Made by a program: the position numbers and the translations under genes. Below, one piece after another: positions 13,465 to 25,924 of a stretch of DNA of 64,000 bases. Under the pieces are notes generated by a model. It was not told the DNA's origin. It saw only the letters and a list, made by a program, of their open reading frames with translations, and did not search any database. Origin of the DNA: Dama dama (Eukaryota > Chordata > Mammalia > Artiodactyla > Cervidae); NCBI RefSeq assembly GCF_033118175.1, contig NW_026870969.1, positions 186,001 through 250,000 of the forward strand, given 5' to 3'. The stretch's first letter is position 1, and each line of letters starts with the position of its first letter.

Positions 13465-14133
13465 GATGTGAAAAATATGAAGAGCTTTAAAACTTGTCAA
13501 GAATATGAGGAGCATGAAACGGTCTGAAAAATAGGAGGAGAATGAATCGGTGTTGAAAAACATAAGGAGCCTGAAAAGGTGTGAAAAATATGAAGAGCTT
13601 TAAAAGGTGTGAAAAATATGAGGTGCATGAAACGGTCTGAAAAATAGGAAGAGCATGATGCGGTGTTGAAAAATATGAAGAGCCTGAAAAGGTGTGAAAA
13701 ATATGAAGAGCTTCAAAAGGTGTCAAAAATATGAGGAGCATGAAACGGTCTGAAAAATAGGAGGAGCATGAAGCGTTGTTGAAAAACATGAAGAGCCTGA
13801 TAAGGTGTGAAAAATATGAAGATCTTCTAAAGGTGTCAAAAATATGAGGAGCATGAAACGGTCTTAAAAATAGGAGGAGCATGAAGTGGTGTTGAAAATC
13901 ATGAAGGGCTTGAATAGCTGTGAAAAACATGAAGAGTTTCAAAAGGTGTGAAAAATATGAGGAGCTTCAAAAGGTGTCAAAAATGAGATCAACATGAAAC
14001 CGTCTGAAAAATAGGAGGAGCATGAAGCGGTGATGAAAAATATGAAGAGCCTGAAAAGGTGTGCAAATATGAAGGGCTTCTAAATGTGTCAAATATATCA
14101 GGAGCATGAAACGGTCTGAAAAATAGGAGGAGC
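13465..14133 (+). repeat. Duplication pair 2, right copy
   Basis: Partner of 11185-11735, with one extra 113-bp monomer around 13690-13800. It ends where GGAGGAGCATGAAGTGG here faces GGAGGATCATGAAACGG in the other copy. Scattered substitutions suggest an older event than the 4.2-kb duplication. Confidence 0.88.
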
Positions 14134-14433
14134 ATGAAGTGGTGTTGAAAAAAATGAAGAGCCTGAAAAGGTGTGAAAAATATGAAGATCTTTAAAAAGT
14201 GTCAAAAATATGAGGAGCATGAAACCGTCTGAAAAATAGGAGGAGCATGAAACGGTGATCAAAAACATGAAGAGCCTGAAAAGGTTTGAAAAATATGAAG
14301 AGCTTCAAAAGGTGTGAAATATATGAGGAGCATGAAACGGGCTGAAAAATAAGAGAAGCATGAAGTGGTGTGGAAAAACATGAAGAGCCTGAAAAGGTGT
14401 GAAAAATATGAAGAGCTTCAAAAGGTGTGAAAT

Positions 14434-14700
14434 ACATGAGGAGCATGAAACGGTCTGAAAATTAGGAGAAGCATGAAGTGGTGTGGAAAAACATGAAGAG
14501 CCTGAAAAGCTGTGAAAAATATGAAGAGCTTCAAAATGAGTCAAAAATATGAAGAGCATGAAACGGTCTGAAAAATAGGAGAATCATGAAGCGGTGTTAA
14601 AAAACATGAACAGCCTGAAAAGGTGTGAAAAACATGAAGAGCTTCAAAAGTTGTGAAATACATGAGGAGCATGAAACACTCTGAAAAATAGGAGGAGCAT
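14434..14700 (+). repeat. Duplication pair 3, right copy
   Basis: Partner of 12600-12865 with the same order of variant subunits. The ATAGGAGAATCATG word lies at 14575, against 12741 in the left copy. Confidence 0.75.
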
Positions 14701-17451
14701 GAAGCAGTGTTCAAATATATGAAGAGCCTGAAAAGGTGTGAAAAATATAAAGAGCTTCAAAATGTGTGAAATACATGAGGACCATGAAACAGTCTGAAAA
14801 ATATGAGAAGCATGAAGTGGTGTTCAAAAACATGAAGAGCTTGAAAAGGTGTGAAATATATGAAGAGCTTCAAAATGTTTCAAAAATATGAGGAGCATGA
14901 TACGGTCTGAAAAATAGGAGGAGCATGAAGCACTGTTCAGAAACATGAAGAGCCTGACAAGGTGTGAAAAATATAAAGAGCTTCAAAAGGTGTGAAATAC
15001 ATTACGACCATGAAACAGTCTGAAAAATAGGAGGAGCATGAAATGTTGTTGAAAATCATGAAGAGCCTGAAAAGATGTGAATAATATGTAGAGCTTCAAA
15101 AGGTGTGAAAATATGAAGAGCTTCAAAAGCTGTCAAAATAAGATGATCATGAAACGGTCTGAAAATTAGGAGGAGCATGAAGTGGTGTTGAAAAAAAAGA
15201 AGAGCCTGAAAAGGTGTGAAATATATGAAGAGCTTCAAAAGGCGTGAAAATATGAAGAGCTTCAAAAGCTGTCAAAATGAGATGAGAATGAAACGGTCTG
15301 AAAATTAGGAGCAGCATGAAACGGTGTTCAAACAAATGAAGAGCCTCAAAATGTGTGAAAAATAAGAAGAGCTTCAAAAGGTGTGAAATACATTTGGAGC
15401 ATGAAACTGTGTGTAAAATAGGAGGAGCATGAAGTGGTGTTCAAAAACATGAAGAGCCTGAAAAGGTGTGAAAAATATGAAGAGCTTCAAAAGGTGTGAA
15501 ATACATGAGAGGAATGAAACTGTCTGAAAAATAGGAGGAGCATGAAGCGGTTATGAAAAACATGAAGAGCCTGAAAAGTTGTGAAAAATATAAAGAGCTT
15601 CTAAAGGTGTCAAAAATATGAGGACAATGAAACGCTCTGGAAAAGAGGAGGAGCATGAAGTGGTGTTGAAAAAGATGAAGAGCCTGAAAAGGTGTGAAAA
15701 ATTTGAAGAGCTTCAAAACGTGTCTAAATTATGAGGAGCATGAAACGGTCTGAAAAATAGGAGGAGCATGAAGTGGTGTTGAAAAACATGAAGAGCCTGA
15801 AATGATGTGAAATATATGAAGAGGTTCAAAAGGTGCGAAAAATATGAGGAGGTTCAAAAAGGGTCAAAAATATGAGGAGCAGGAAACGGTCAGAAAAATA
15901 CGAGGAGCATGAAAAGGTGTTCAAAAACATGAAGAGCCTGAAAAGGTGTGAAAAATATGAAGAGCTTCAAAAGGTATTAAATACATGAATAGCATGAAAC
16001 GGTCTGAAAAATAGGAGGAGAATGAAGCGGTGTTCAAAAACATGAAGAGCCTGAAAAGGTGTGAAAAATATGAAGAGATTCAAAATGTGTCAAAAATATG
16101 AGGAGCATGAAATGGTCTGAAAAATAGGAGGAGCATGAAACGGTGTTCAAAAACATGAAGAACCTGAAAAGGTGTGAAAAATATGAAGAGTTTCTAAAGG
16201 TGTCAAAAATATGAGGAGCATGAAACGGTCTGAAAAATAGGAAGACCATGAAACGGTGTTCAAAAACATGAAGAGCCTGAAAGGTGGGAAAATTCTGAAG
16301 AGATTCAAAAGCTGTGAAATACATGTGGAGCATAAAACGGTCTCAAAAATAGGAGGAGCATGAAGCGGTGTTCGAAAACATGAAGAGCCTGAAAAGGTGA
16401 GAAAAATATGAAGAGCCTCAAAACGTGTCAAAAATAGGAAGAGCATTAAACGGTCTGAAAAAATAGGAGGAGCATGAAGCGGTGTTGAAAAACATGAAGA
16501 GCCTGAAATTGTGTGAAAAATATGAAGAGCTTCAACAGGTGTGTAAAAGATGAGGAGCATGAAACGGTCGGAAAAATAGGAGGAGCATGAAATGGTGTTC
16601 AAAACATGAAGAGCCTGAAAAGGTGTGAAAAATATGAAGAGCTTCAAAGGTATCAAAAATATGAGGAGCATGAAACGATCTGAAAAATAGGAAGAGCATG
16701 AAGTGGTTGTGAAAAACATGAAGAGCCTGAAAAGGTGTGCGAAATACGAAGAGGTTCAAAAGGTGTGAAATACCTGAGGAGCATGAAACGGTCTGAAAAA
16801 TAGGAGGAGCATGAAGCGGTGTTCAAAAACATGAAGAGCCTGAAAAAGTGTGAAAAATATGAAGAGCTTCAAAAAGTGTGAAAAATATGAGGAGCATAAG
16901 CGATCTGAAAAATAGGTGGAGCAGGAAGCGGTGTTCAAAAACATGAAGAGCCTGACAGGTGTGAAAAGTATGAAGAGCTTCAAAAAGTGTGAAAAATATG
17001 AAGAGCTTCAAAAAGTGTGAAAAATATGAGGAGCATGAAATGGTCTGAAAAACAGGAGAAGAATGAAGAGGTGTTTAAAAACATGAAGAGCCTGGAAAGG
17101 TGTGAAATATATGACGAACTTCAAAAGGTTTCAAAAATATGAGGAGCATGAAACGGTTTGAAACATAGGAGGAGCATGAAGCAGTGTTCAAAAACATGAA
17201 GAGCATGAAAAGGTGTGAAGAAAATGAAGAGTTTCAAAAGTTGACATAAATATGAGGAGAATGAAACAGTCTGAAAAATATGAGGAGCATGAAACGGTGT
17301 TGAAAAAGATGAAGAGCCTGAAAAGGTGTGAAAAATATGAAGAGCTTCAAAAAGTGTCAAAAATACGAAGAGAATGAAACAGTCCGAAAAATAGGAGGAG
17401 CATGAAAAGGTGTTGAAAAACATGAAGAGGGTGAAAATATGTGTAAAATAT

Positions 17452-17535
17452 GAAGAGCTTCAAAAGGTGTGAAAAATATGAAGAGCTTCAAAAGGTGTGA
17501 AAAATATGAAGAGCTTCAAAAGGTGTCAAATATAT
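17452..17535 (+). repeat. Run of three D subunits
   Basis: Three successive 28-bp D subunits (17452, 17480 and 17508) stand where one D is expected. The first two end in the GTGTG form and the third in GTGTC. This shows that the 28-bp subunit itself can be copied as a unit. Similar runs lie near 18160-18240 and 22360-22480. Confidence 0.9.
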
Positions 17536-17702
17536 GAGGAGCATGAAACGGTCAAAAAAATAGGAGGAGTATGAAGCGATGTTGAAAAACATGAAGAGTC
17601 TGAAAAGGTGTGAAATATATGAAGAGCTTCAAAAGGTGTGAAATATAGGAGGAGCATGAAGCGGTGTTCAAAAACATGAAGAGCCTGAAAAGGTGTGAAA
17701 AC

Positions 17703-18265
17703 TATGAAAAGCTTCAAAAGGTGTCAAAAATGAGATGAGCATGAAACTGTCTGAAATATAGGAGGAGTATGAAGCGGTGTTCAAAACATGAAGAGCCCGA
17801 AAAGGTGTGAAAAATATGAAGAGCTTCAAAAGGTGTCAAAAACATGAGGAGCATGAAACGGTCCGAAAGAGAGGAGGAGCATGAAGCGGTGTTGAAAAAC
17901 ATGAAGAGCCTGAAAAGGTGTGAAAAATATGAAAAGATTCAAAAGGTGTGAAATACATGAGGAGCATGAAAGAGCTGAAAATTAGGAGAAGCATGAAGTG
18001 GTGTGAAAAAACATGAAGAGCCTGAAAAGGTGTGAAAAATATGAAGAGCTTCAAAAGGTGTGAAATACATGAGGAGCATGAAACTCTCTGAAAAATAGGA
18101 GGAGCATGAAGGTGTGTTCAAAAATATGAAGAGCCTGAAAAGGTGTGAACAATATGAAGAGCTTCAAAAATATGAAAAATATGAAGAGCTTCAAAAGGTG
18201 TGAAAAATATGAAGAGCTTCAAAAGGTGTGAAATATATGAGGAGCATGAAACGGTCTGAAAAATA
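17703..18265 (+). repeat. Duplication pair 4, left copy
   Basis: Matches 19165-19727 at a constant offset of 1462 bp. Shared rare words include GAAACTGTCTGAAATATAGG, GAGTATGAAGCGG, AAGAGCCCG, GAAAGAGCTGAAAATTAGG and CTTCAAAAATATGAAAAATA. The constant offset shows there has been almost no net length change since duplication. Confidence 0.9.
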
Positions 18266-19164
18266 GCAGGATCATGAAGCGGTGTTGAAAAACATGAAGA
18301 GTCTGAAAACGTGTGAAAATATGAAGAGCTTCAAAAATATGAAAAATATGAAGAGCTTCAAAAGGTGTGAAAAATATGAAGAGCTTCAGAAGGTGTCAAA
18401 AATATGAGGAGCAAGAAACGGTCTGCAAAATAGGAGGAGCATGAAATGGTGTTCAAAAACATGAAGAGCCTGAAATCGTGTGAAAAATATGAAGAGCTTC
18501 AAAAGGTGTGAAAAATATGAGGAGCATGAAAAGGTCTAAAAAAAAGGAGGAGCATGAAGCGGTGTTCAAAAATATGAAGAGCCTGAAAAGGTGTGAAAAA
18601 TATGAAGAGCTTCAAAAGCTGTCAAAAATATGAGGAGCATGAAACGGTCTGAAAAATAGGAGGAGCATGAAGCGGTGTTGAAAAACATGAAGAGCCTGAA
18701 AAGGTGTGAGAAATATGAAGAGCTTCAAAAGGTGTCAAAAATATGAGGAGCATGAAACGGTCTGAAAAAGAGGAGGAGCATGAAGCGGTGTTGAAAAACA
18801 TGAAGAGCCTGAAAACGTGTGAAAAATATGAAAAGCTTCAAAAGGTGTGAAATACATGAGGAGCATGAAAGAGCTGAAAATTTGGAGAAGCATGAAGTGG
18901 TGTGGAAAAACATGAAGAGCCTGAAAAGGTGTGAAAAATATGAAGAGCTTCTGAAGGTGTGAAATACATGAGGAGCATGAAACTCTCTGAAAAATATAAG
19001 GAGCATGAAGTGGTGTTCAAAAACATGAAGAGCCTGAAAAGGTGTAAAAAATATGAAGAGCTTCAAAAGGTGTGAAAAATATGAGGAGCATGTTATGGCT
19101 TGAAAAATAGGATTAGCATGAAGAGGTGTTCAAAAACATGAAGAGCCTGAAAAGTTGTGAAAAA
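18266..19164 (+). repeat. Mosaic monomers between pair 4 copies
   Basis: Contains another block with the GAAAGAGCTG word (18867), here followed by TTTGG instead of TTAGG, and the CATGTTATGG...GGATTAGC marker near 19090. The stretch near 18840-19030 resembles 20357-20547 at an offset of 1517 bp. No gene was seen. Confidence 0.8.
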
Positions 19165-19727
19165 TATGAAAAGCTTCAAAAGGTGTCAAAAATGAGATGA
19201 GCATGAAACTGTCTGAAATATAGGAGGAGTATGAAGCGGTGTTCAAAACATGAAGAGCCCGAAAAGGTGTGAAAAATATGAAGAGCTTCAAAAGGTGTCA
19301 AAAATATGAGGAGCATGAAACGGTCTGAAAAAGAGGAGGAGCATGAAGCGGCGTTGAAAAACATGAAGAGCCTGAAAAGGTGTGAAAAATATGAAAAGCT
19401 TCAAAAGGTGTGAAATACATGAGGAGCATGAAAGAGCTGAAAATTAGGAGAAGCATGAAGTGGTGTGGAAAAACATGGAGAGCCTGAAAAGGTGTGAAAA
19501 ATATGAAGAGCTTCAAAAGGTGTGAAATACATGAGGAGCATGAAACTCTCTGAAAAATAGGAGGAGCATGAAGCGGTGTTCAAAAATATGAAGAGCCTGA
19601 AAAGGTGTGAAAAATATGAAGAGCTTCAAAAATATGAAAAATATGAAGAGCCTCGAAAGGTGTGAAAAATATGAAGAGCTTCAAAAGGTGTGAAATATAT
19701 GAGGAGCATGAAACGGTCTGAAAAAGA
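19165..19727 (+). repeat. Duplication pair 4, right copy
   Basis: Partner of 17703-18265. Its second half is partly repeated again just downstream: the GAAAGAGCTGAAAATT word at 19430 recurs at 19823 and 20384, and occurs earlier at 17968 and 18867. Confidence 0.9.
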
Positions 19728-19873
19728 GGAGGAGCATGAAACGGTGTTGAAAAACATGAAGAGCCTGAAAAGGTGTGAAAAATATGAAAAGCTTCAAAAG
19801 GTGTGAAATACATGAGGAGCATGAAAGAGCTGAAAATTAGGAGAAGCATGAAGTGGTGTGGAAAAACATGAAG

Positions 19874-20346
19874 AGCCTGAAAAGGTGTGAAAAATATGAA
19901 GAGCTTCAAAAGGTGTCAAAAATGAGATCATCATGAAACGGTCTGAAAAATAGGAGGTGCATGAGGTGGTGTTGAAAAAAAAGAAGAGACTGAAAAGGTG
20001 TGAAATATATGAAGAGCTTCAAAAGATGTCAAAATATGAGGAGCATGATACGGTCTGAAAAATAGGAGGAGCATGAAGCGGTGTTCAAAACATGAAGAGC
20101 CTGAAAAATTGTGAAAAATATGAAAAGCTTCCAAAGGTGTCAAAAATGAGATGAGCATGAAACGGTCTGAAAAATAGGAGGAGCATGAAGCGGTGTTGAA
20201 AAAATGAAGAGCCGGAAAAGGTGTGAAAAATATGAAGAGCATCAAAAGGTGTCAAAAATATGAGGAGTATGAAACGGTCTGAAAAATAGGAGGAGCATGA
20301 AGTGGTGTTGCAAAACATGAGGAGCCTGAAAAGGTGTGAAAAATAT
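19874..20346 (+). repeat. Duplication pair 5, left copy
   Basis: About 470 bp repeated at 21676-22148 with an offset of 1802 bp. I saw no difference between the two, including the rare words GAGATCATCATG, CATGAGGTGG, AAAAAAAAGAAGAGACTG and GAGTATGAAACGG. Both edges are abrupt. This is one of the freshest exchanges in the left half. Confidence 0.92.
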
Positions 20347-21675
20347 GAAAAGCTTCAAAAGGTGTGAAATACATGAGGAGCATGAAAGAGCTGAAAATTA
20401 GGAGAAGCATGAAGTGGTGTGGAAAAACATGAAGAGCCTGAAAAGGTGTGAAAAATATGAAGAGCTTCAGAAGGTGTGAAATACATGAGGAGCATGAAAC
20501 TCTCTGAAAAATATAAGGACCATGAAGTGGTGTTCAAAAACATGAAGAGCCTGAAAAGGTGTAAAAAATATGAAGAGCTTCAAAAGGTGTGAAAAATATG
20601 AGGAGCATGAAACGGTCTGAAAAAGAGGAGGAGCAAGAAAGGGTGTTGAACAACATGAAGAGCCTGAAAACGTGTGAAAAATATGAAGAGCTTCAAAAGA
20701 TGTGAAAAATATGAAGAGCTTCAAAAGGTGTCAAAAATATGAGGAGCATGAAACGGTCTGAAAAATAGGAGGAGCAAGAAAGGGTGTTGAACAACATGAA
20801 GAGCCTGAAAACGTGTGAAAAATATGAAGAGCTTCAAAAGATGTGAAAAATATGAAGAGCTTCAAAAGGTGTCAAAAATGAGATGAGCATGAAACCGTCT
20901 GAAAAATAGGAGGAGCATGAAGTAGTGTTGAAAAACATGAAGAACCTGAAAAGCTGTGAGAAACATGAAGAGCTTCAAAATGTGTCAAATATATGAGGAG
21001 CATGAAACGGTCTGAAAAAGAGGAGGAGCAGGAAGCGGTGTTGAGAAACATGAAGAGCCTGAAAATGTGTGAAAAATATGAAGAGCTTCTAAAGGTGTCA
21101 AAAATATGAGGAGCATGAAACGGTCTTAAAAATACGAGGAGCATGAAGTGGTGTTGAAAAACATGAACAGCCTGAAAAGGTGTGAAATATATGAAGAGCT
21201 TCTAAAGGTGTCAAAAATATGAGGAGCATGAATCGGTCTAAAAAATAGGAGGATCATGAAAAGTTGTTGAAAAACATGAAGATCCTGAAAAGATGTGAAA
21301 ATTATGAAGAGCTTCAAAAGGTGTGAAATATATGAAGAGCTTCAAAAGGTGTCAAAAATGAGATGAGCATGAAATGGTCTGAAAAATAGGAGGAGCATGA
21401 AGCAGTGTTGCAAAAAATGAAGAGACTGAAAAGATGTGAAAAATATGAACAGCTTCAAAAGGTGGAAAAATATGAGGAGCATGAAACGGTCTAAAAAATA
21501 GGAGTACCATGAACCGGTGTTGAAAAACATGAAGAGCCAGAAAAGGTGTGAAAAATATTAAGAGCTTCAAAATGTGTGAAAAATATGAAGAGCTTCAAAA
21601 GGTGTCAAAAAAGAGATGAGCATGAAACGGTCTGAAAATTAGGAGGAGAATGAAGTGGTGTTGAAAAAAATGAGG
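20347..21675 (+). repeat. Mosaic monomers with a 141-bp doublet
   Basis: Includes the GAAAGAGCTG block at 20384 and a direct doublet, 20600-20740 and 20741-20881, sharing GAGCAAGAAAGGG and TTGAACAACATG. The doublet unit is 141 bp (five subunits, ABCDD). The rest, 20882-21675, is ordinary heterogeneous monomers. Confidence 0.85.
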
Positions 21676-22148
21676 AGCCTGAAAAGGTGTGAAAAATATG
21701 AAGAGCTTCAAAAGGTGTCAAAAATGAGATCATCATGAAACGGTCTGAAAAATAGGAGGTGCATGAGGTGGTGTTGAAAAAAAAGAAGAGACTGAAAAGG
21801 TGTGAAATATATGAAGAGCTTCAAAAGATGTCAAAATATGAGGAGCATGATACGGTCTGAAAAATAGGAGGAGCATGAAGCGGTGTTCAAAACATGAAGA
21901 GCCTGAAAAATTGTGAAAAATATGAAAAGCTTCCAAAGGTGTCAAAAATGAGATGAGCATGAAACGGTCTGAAAAATAGGAGGAGCATGAAGCGGTGTTG
22001 AAAAAATGAAGAGCCGGAAAAGGTGTGAAAAATATGAAGAGCATCAAAAGGTGTCAAAAATATGAGGAGTATGAAACGGTCTGAAAAATAGGAGGAGCAT
22101 GAAGTGGTGTTGCAAAACATGAGGAGCCTGAAAAGGTGTGAAAAATAT
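21676..22148 (+). repeat. Duplication pair 5, right copy
   Basis: Identical by eye to 19874-20346. To its left the sequence has AAAAAATGAGGAGCCTG, and to its right GAGAAAAATAGGAGG; neither flank matches the left copy. The event therefore copied an internal tract rather than the whole surrounding block. Confidence 0.92.
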
Positions 22149-25100
22149 GAAGAGCTTCAAAAGGTGAGAAAAATAGGAGGTGCATGAAACGGTCTGAAAA
22201 AGAGGAGGAGCATGAAGCGGCGTTGAAAAACATGAAGAGCCTGAAAAGGTGTGAAAAATATGAAGAGCTTCAAAAGGTGTGAAATACATGAGGAGCATGA
22301 AACTCTCTGAAAAATAGGAGGAGCATGAAGCGGTGTTCAAAAATATGAAGAGCCTGAAAAGGTGTGAAAAATATGAAGAGCTTCAAAAATATGAAAAATA
22401 TGAAGAGCCTCAAAAGGTGTGAAAAATATGAAGAGCCTCAAAAGGTGTGAAAAATATGAAGAGATTTAAAAGGTGTCAAAAATGAGATGAGCATGAAACG
22501 GTCTGAAAAATAGGAGGAGCAAGAAGCGGTGTTGAAAAACATAAAGAGCATGAAAACGTATGAAGAATATGAAGAGCTTCAAAAGGTGTGAAAAATATGG
22601 AGAGCTTTAAAAGGTGTCAAAAATGAGATGAGCATGAAACGGTCTGAAAAATATGTGGAGCATGAAGTGGTATTGAAAAACATGAAGAGCCTGAAAAGGT
22701 GTGAAAGATATGAAGAGCTTCAAAAGGTCTCAAAAATATGAGGAGCAAGAAACGGTCTGAAAAATAGGAACAGCATGAAGCGGTGTTGCAAAATATGAAG
22801 AGCCTGAAAAGGTGTCAAAAATATGAAGAGCTTCAAAAGGTGTGAAATACATGAGGAGCATTAAACGCCCTGAAAAATAGGAGGAGCATGCAGAGGTGTT
22901 CAAAAACATGAAGAGCCTGAAAAGGTGTCAAAAATATGAAGAGATTCAAAAGGTGTGAAAAATATGAAGAGCTTCAAAATGTTTCAAAAATGAAATGAGC
23001 ATGAAACGGTCTGAAAAAGCTGAGGAGCATGAAGTGGTGTTGAAACACATGAAGAGTCTGAAAAGGTGTGAAAAATATGAAGAGGTTCAAAGATGTGAAA
23101 TACATGAGGATCATGAAATGGTTTGAAAAATACGAGGAGCATGAAGCAGTGTTCAAAAACATGAAGAGCCTGAAAAGGTTTGAAAAATATGAAGAGCTTC
23201 AAAAGGTGTCAAAAATATGAGGAGCATGAAACCGTCTGAAAAATAGGAGGAGCATGAAGCGGTGTTGAAAAACATGAAGAGCGTGAAAACGAGTGAAAAA
23301 TATGAAGAGCTTCAAAAGGTATGAAAAATATGAAGAGCTTCAAAAGGTGTCAAAAAAGAGATGAGCATGAAACCGTCTGAAAAATAGGTGGAGCATGAAG
23401 CGGTGTTGAAAAACATGAAGAGCCTGAAAAGATGTGAAAAATATGAAGAGCTTCAAAAGGTGTCAAAAATATGAGGAGCATGAAACGGTCTGAAAAATAG
23501 GAGGAGCATGAAACCGTGTTAAAAACATGAAGAGACTGAAAAGGGTGAAAAATATGAAGAGCTTCAAAAGGTGTGAAAAATAGGAGGAGCATGAAGCGGT
23601 GTGCAAAAACATGAAAAGCCTGAAAAGGTGTGAAAAATATGAAGAGCATCAAAAGGTGTCAAAAATATGAGGAGCATGAAACGGTCTGAAAAATAGGAGG
23701 AGCATGAAGCGGTGTTGAAAAACATGAAGAGCCTGAAAAGGTGTTAAAAATATGAAGAGTTTCAAAAGGTGTCAAATATATGAGCAGCAAGAATCGGTCT
23801 GAAATATAGGAGTAGCATGAAACGGTGTTCAAATACATGCAGAGCCTGAAAAGGTGTGAAAAATATGAAGAGCTTCAAATGGTGTCAAATATATGAAGAG
23901 CTTCAAAAGGTGTCAAAAATGAGATGAGCATGAAACGGTCTGAAAAATAGGAGGAGCAAGAAGTCGTGTTCCAAAAAATGAAGAGCCTGAGAAGGTGTGA
24001 AATATATCAAGAACTTCAAAATGTGTCAAAAATATGAGGAGCATGAAACGGTCTGAAAAATAGGAGGAGCATGAAACGGTGTTGAAAAACATGCAGAGCC
24101 TGAAAAGGTGTGAAAAATATGAAGAACTTCAAAAGGTGTGAAATATATGAGGAGCATGAAACGGTCTTAAAAATAGGAGGAGCATGAAGCGGTTTTCAAA
24201 AATATGAAGAGCCTGAAAAGGTGTGAAAAATATGAGGAGCTTCAAAAGGTATGAAATACATGAGGAGTATGAAACTGTCTTGAAAATAGGAGGAGCATGA
24301 AGCGGTGTTAAAAAACATGAAGAGGCTTAAAAGGTGTGAAAAATATGAAGAGCTTCAAAAGGTGTGAAAAATATGAGGAGCATGAAACGGTCTGAAAAAT
24401 AGGAGGAGCATGAAGCCGTGTTGAAAAACATGAAGAGCCTGAAAAAGTGTGAAATATATGAAGAGGTTCAAAAGGTGTAAAAAATATGAGGAGATTCAAA
24501 AGGTATCAAAAATATGAGGAGCATGAAACGGTCTGAAAAAGAGGAGGAGCATGAATCGGTGTTGAAAATCATGAAGAGCCTGAAAACGTGTGAGAAATAT
24601 GAACAGCTTCAAAAGGTGTCAAAAATGAGATGAGCATTGAAACGGTCTGAAAAATAGGAGGAGCATGAAGTGGTGTTGAAAAAAAAGAAGAGACGGAAAA
24701 GGTGTGAAATATATGAAGGGCTTCAAAAGGTGTCAAAAATATGAGGAGAATGAAACGGTCTGAAAATAGGAGGAGCATGAAGCGGTGTTCAAAAACATGA
24801 AGAGCCTGAAAAGGTGTGAAAAATATGAAGAGCTTCAAAAGGTGTCAAAAATATGAGGAGCATGAAAAGGTCAGAAAAATAGGAGGATCATGAAGCGGTG
24901 TTCAAAAACATGAAGAGCCTGAAAAGGTGTCAAAAATATGAGGAGCATGAAACGGTTTGAAAAATAGGAGGAGCATGAAGCGGTGTTCAAAAACAGGAAA
25001 AGCCTGAAAAGTTGTGAAAAATATGAAGAGCTTCAAAAGTTGTCAAAAATATGAGGAGCATGAAAAGGTCAGAAAAATAGGAGGATCATGAAGCGGTGTT

Positions 25101-25924
25101 CAAAAACATGAAGAGCCTGAAAAGGTGTGCAAAATATGAAGAGCTTCAAAAGGTGTCAAAAATATGAGGAGCATGAAACGGTCTGCAAAAAAGGAGGAGC
25201 ATGAAGTGGTGTTGAAAAAATTCAAGAGCCTGACAAGGTGTGAAAAATATGAAAAGCTTCAAAAGTTGTCAAAAATATGAGGAGCATGAAACGGTCTGAA
25301 AAATAGGAGGAGCATGAAGCGGTGTTCAAAAACATGAAGAGCCTGAAAAGGTGTGAAAAATATGAAGAGCTTCAAAAGGTGTCAAAAATAGGAGGAGCAT
25401 GAAACGGTCTGAAAAATTGGAGGAGCATGAAGTGGTGTTGAAAAACATGAAGAGTCTGAAAACGTGTGAAATTATGAAGAACTTCAAAAATATGCAAAAT
25501 ATGAAGAGCTTCAAAAGGTGTGAAAAATATGAAGAGCTTCAAAAGGTGTCAAAATGAGATGAACATGAAACGGTCTGAAAAATAGGAGGAGCAAGAAGCG
25601 GTGTTGAAAAACATGAAGAGCTTGAAAAGGTTTGAAAAATATGAAGAGCTTCAAAAGGTGTCAAAATTTTGAAGAGCTTCAAAGGTGTCAAAAATATGAG
25701 GAGCATGGAACGGTGTTCAAAAACATGGGTAGCAAGAAAAGGTTGAAAAATATGAAGAGCTTCAAAAGGTGTCAAAAATATGTGGAGCATGAAACGGTCT
25801 GAAAAATAGGAGGAAAATGAAGCTCTGTTTAAAAACATGAAGAGCTTGAAAAGGTTTGAAAAATATGGACAGCTTCAAAAGGTGTCAAAAATATGAGGAG
25901 CATGAAACGGTATGAAAAATAGGA
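22149..25924 (+). repeat. Heterogeneous monomers
   Basis: The left end (22195-22415) shares the GCGGCGTTG variant and the CTTCAAAAATATGAAAAATA run with 19325-19650, minus the GAAAGAGCTG subunit between them. A short 198-bp-spaced repeat of AAAAGGTCAGAAAAATAGG lies at 24855 and 25053 (198 bp is seven subunits). The stretch 25655-25760 is unusually irregular, with shortened subunits and CATGGAACGG and CATGGGTAGC changes. No gene or mobile element was seen. Confidence 0.8.

Larger units (their letters stand above)
10781..17702 (+). repeat. Heterogeneous satellite zone with small duplications
   Basis: Monomers here differ from neighbour to neighbour more than in the right-hand third of the window. 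Local duplications at 11185-11735/13465-14133, 12600-12865/14434-14700 and 13056-13281 are listed separately. The rest shows no repeat longer than the monomer that I could follow. There is no gene, transposon or unique sequence. Confidence 0.8.

Noticed and set aside
25655..25760. Possible non-satellite island
   Set aside because: The stretch is irregular (TTTTGAAGAGC, CATGGAACGG, CATGGGTAGC), but each piece still aligns to a shortened A-D subunit.
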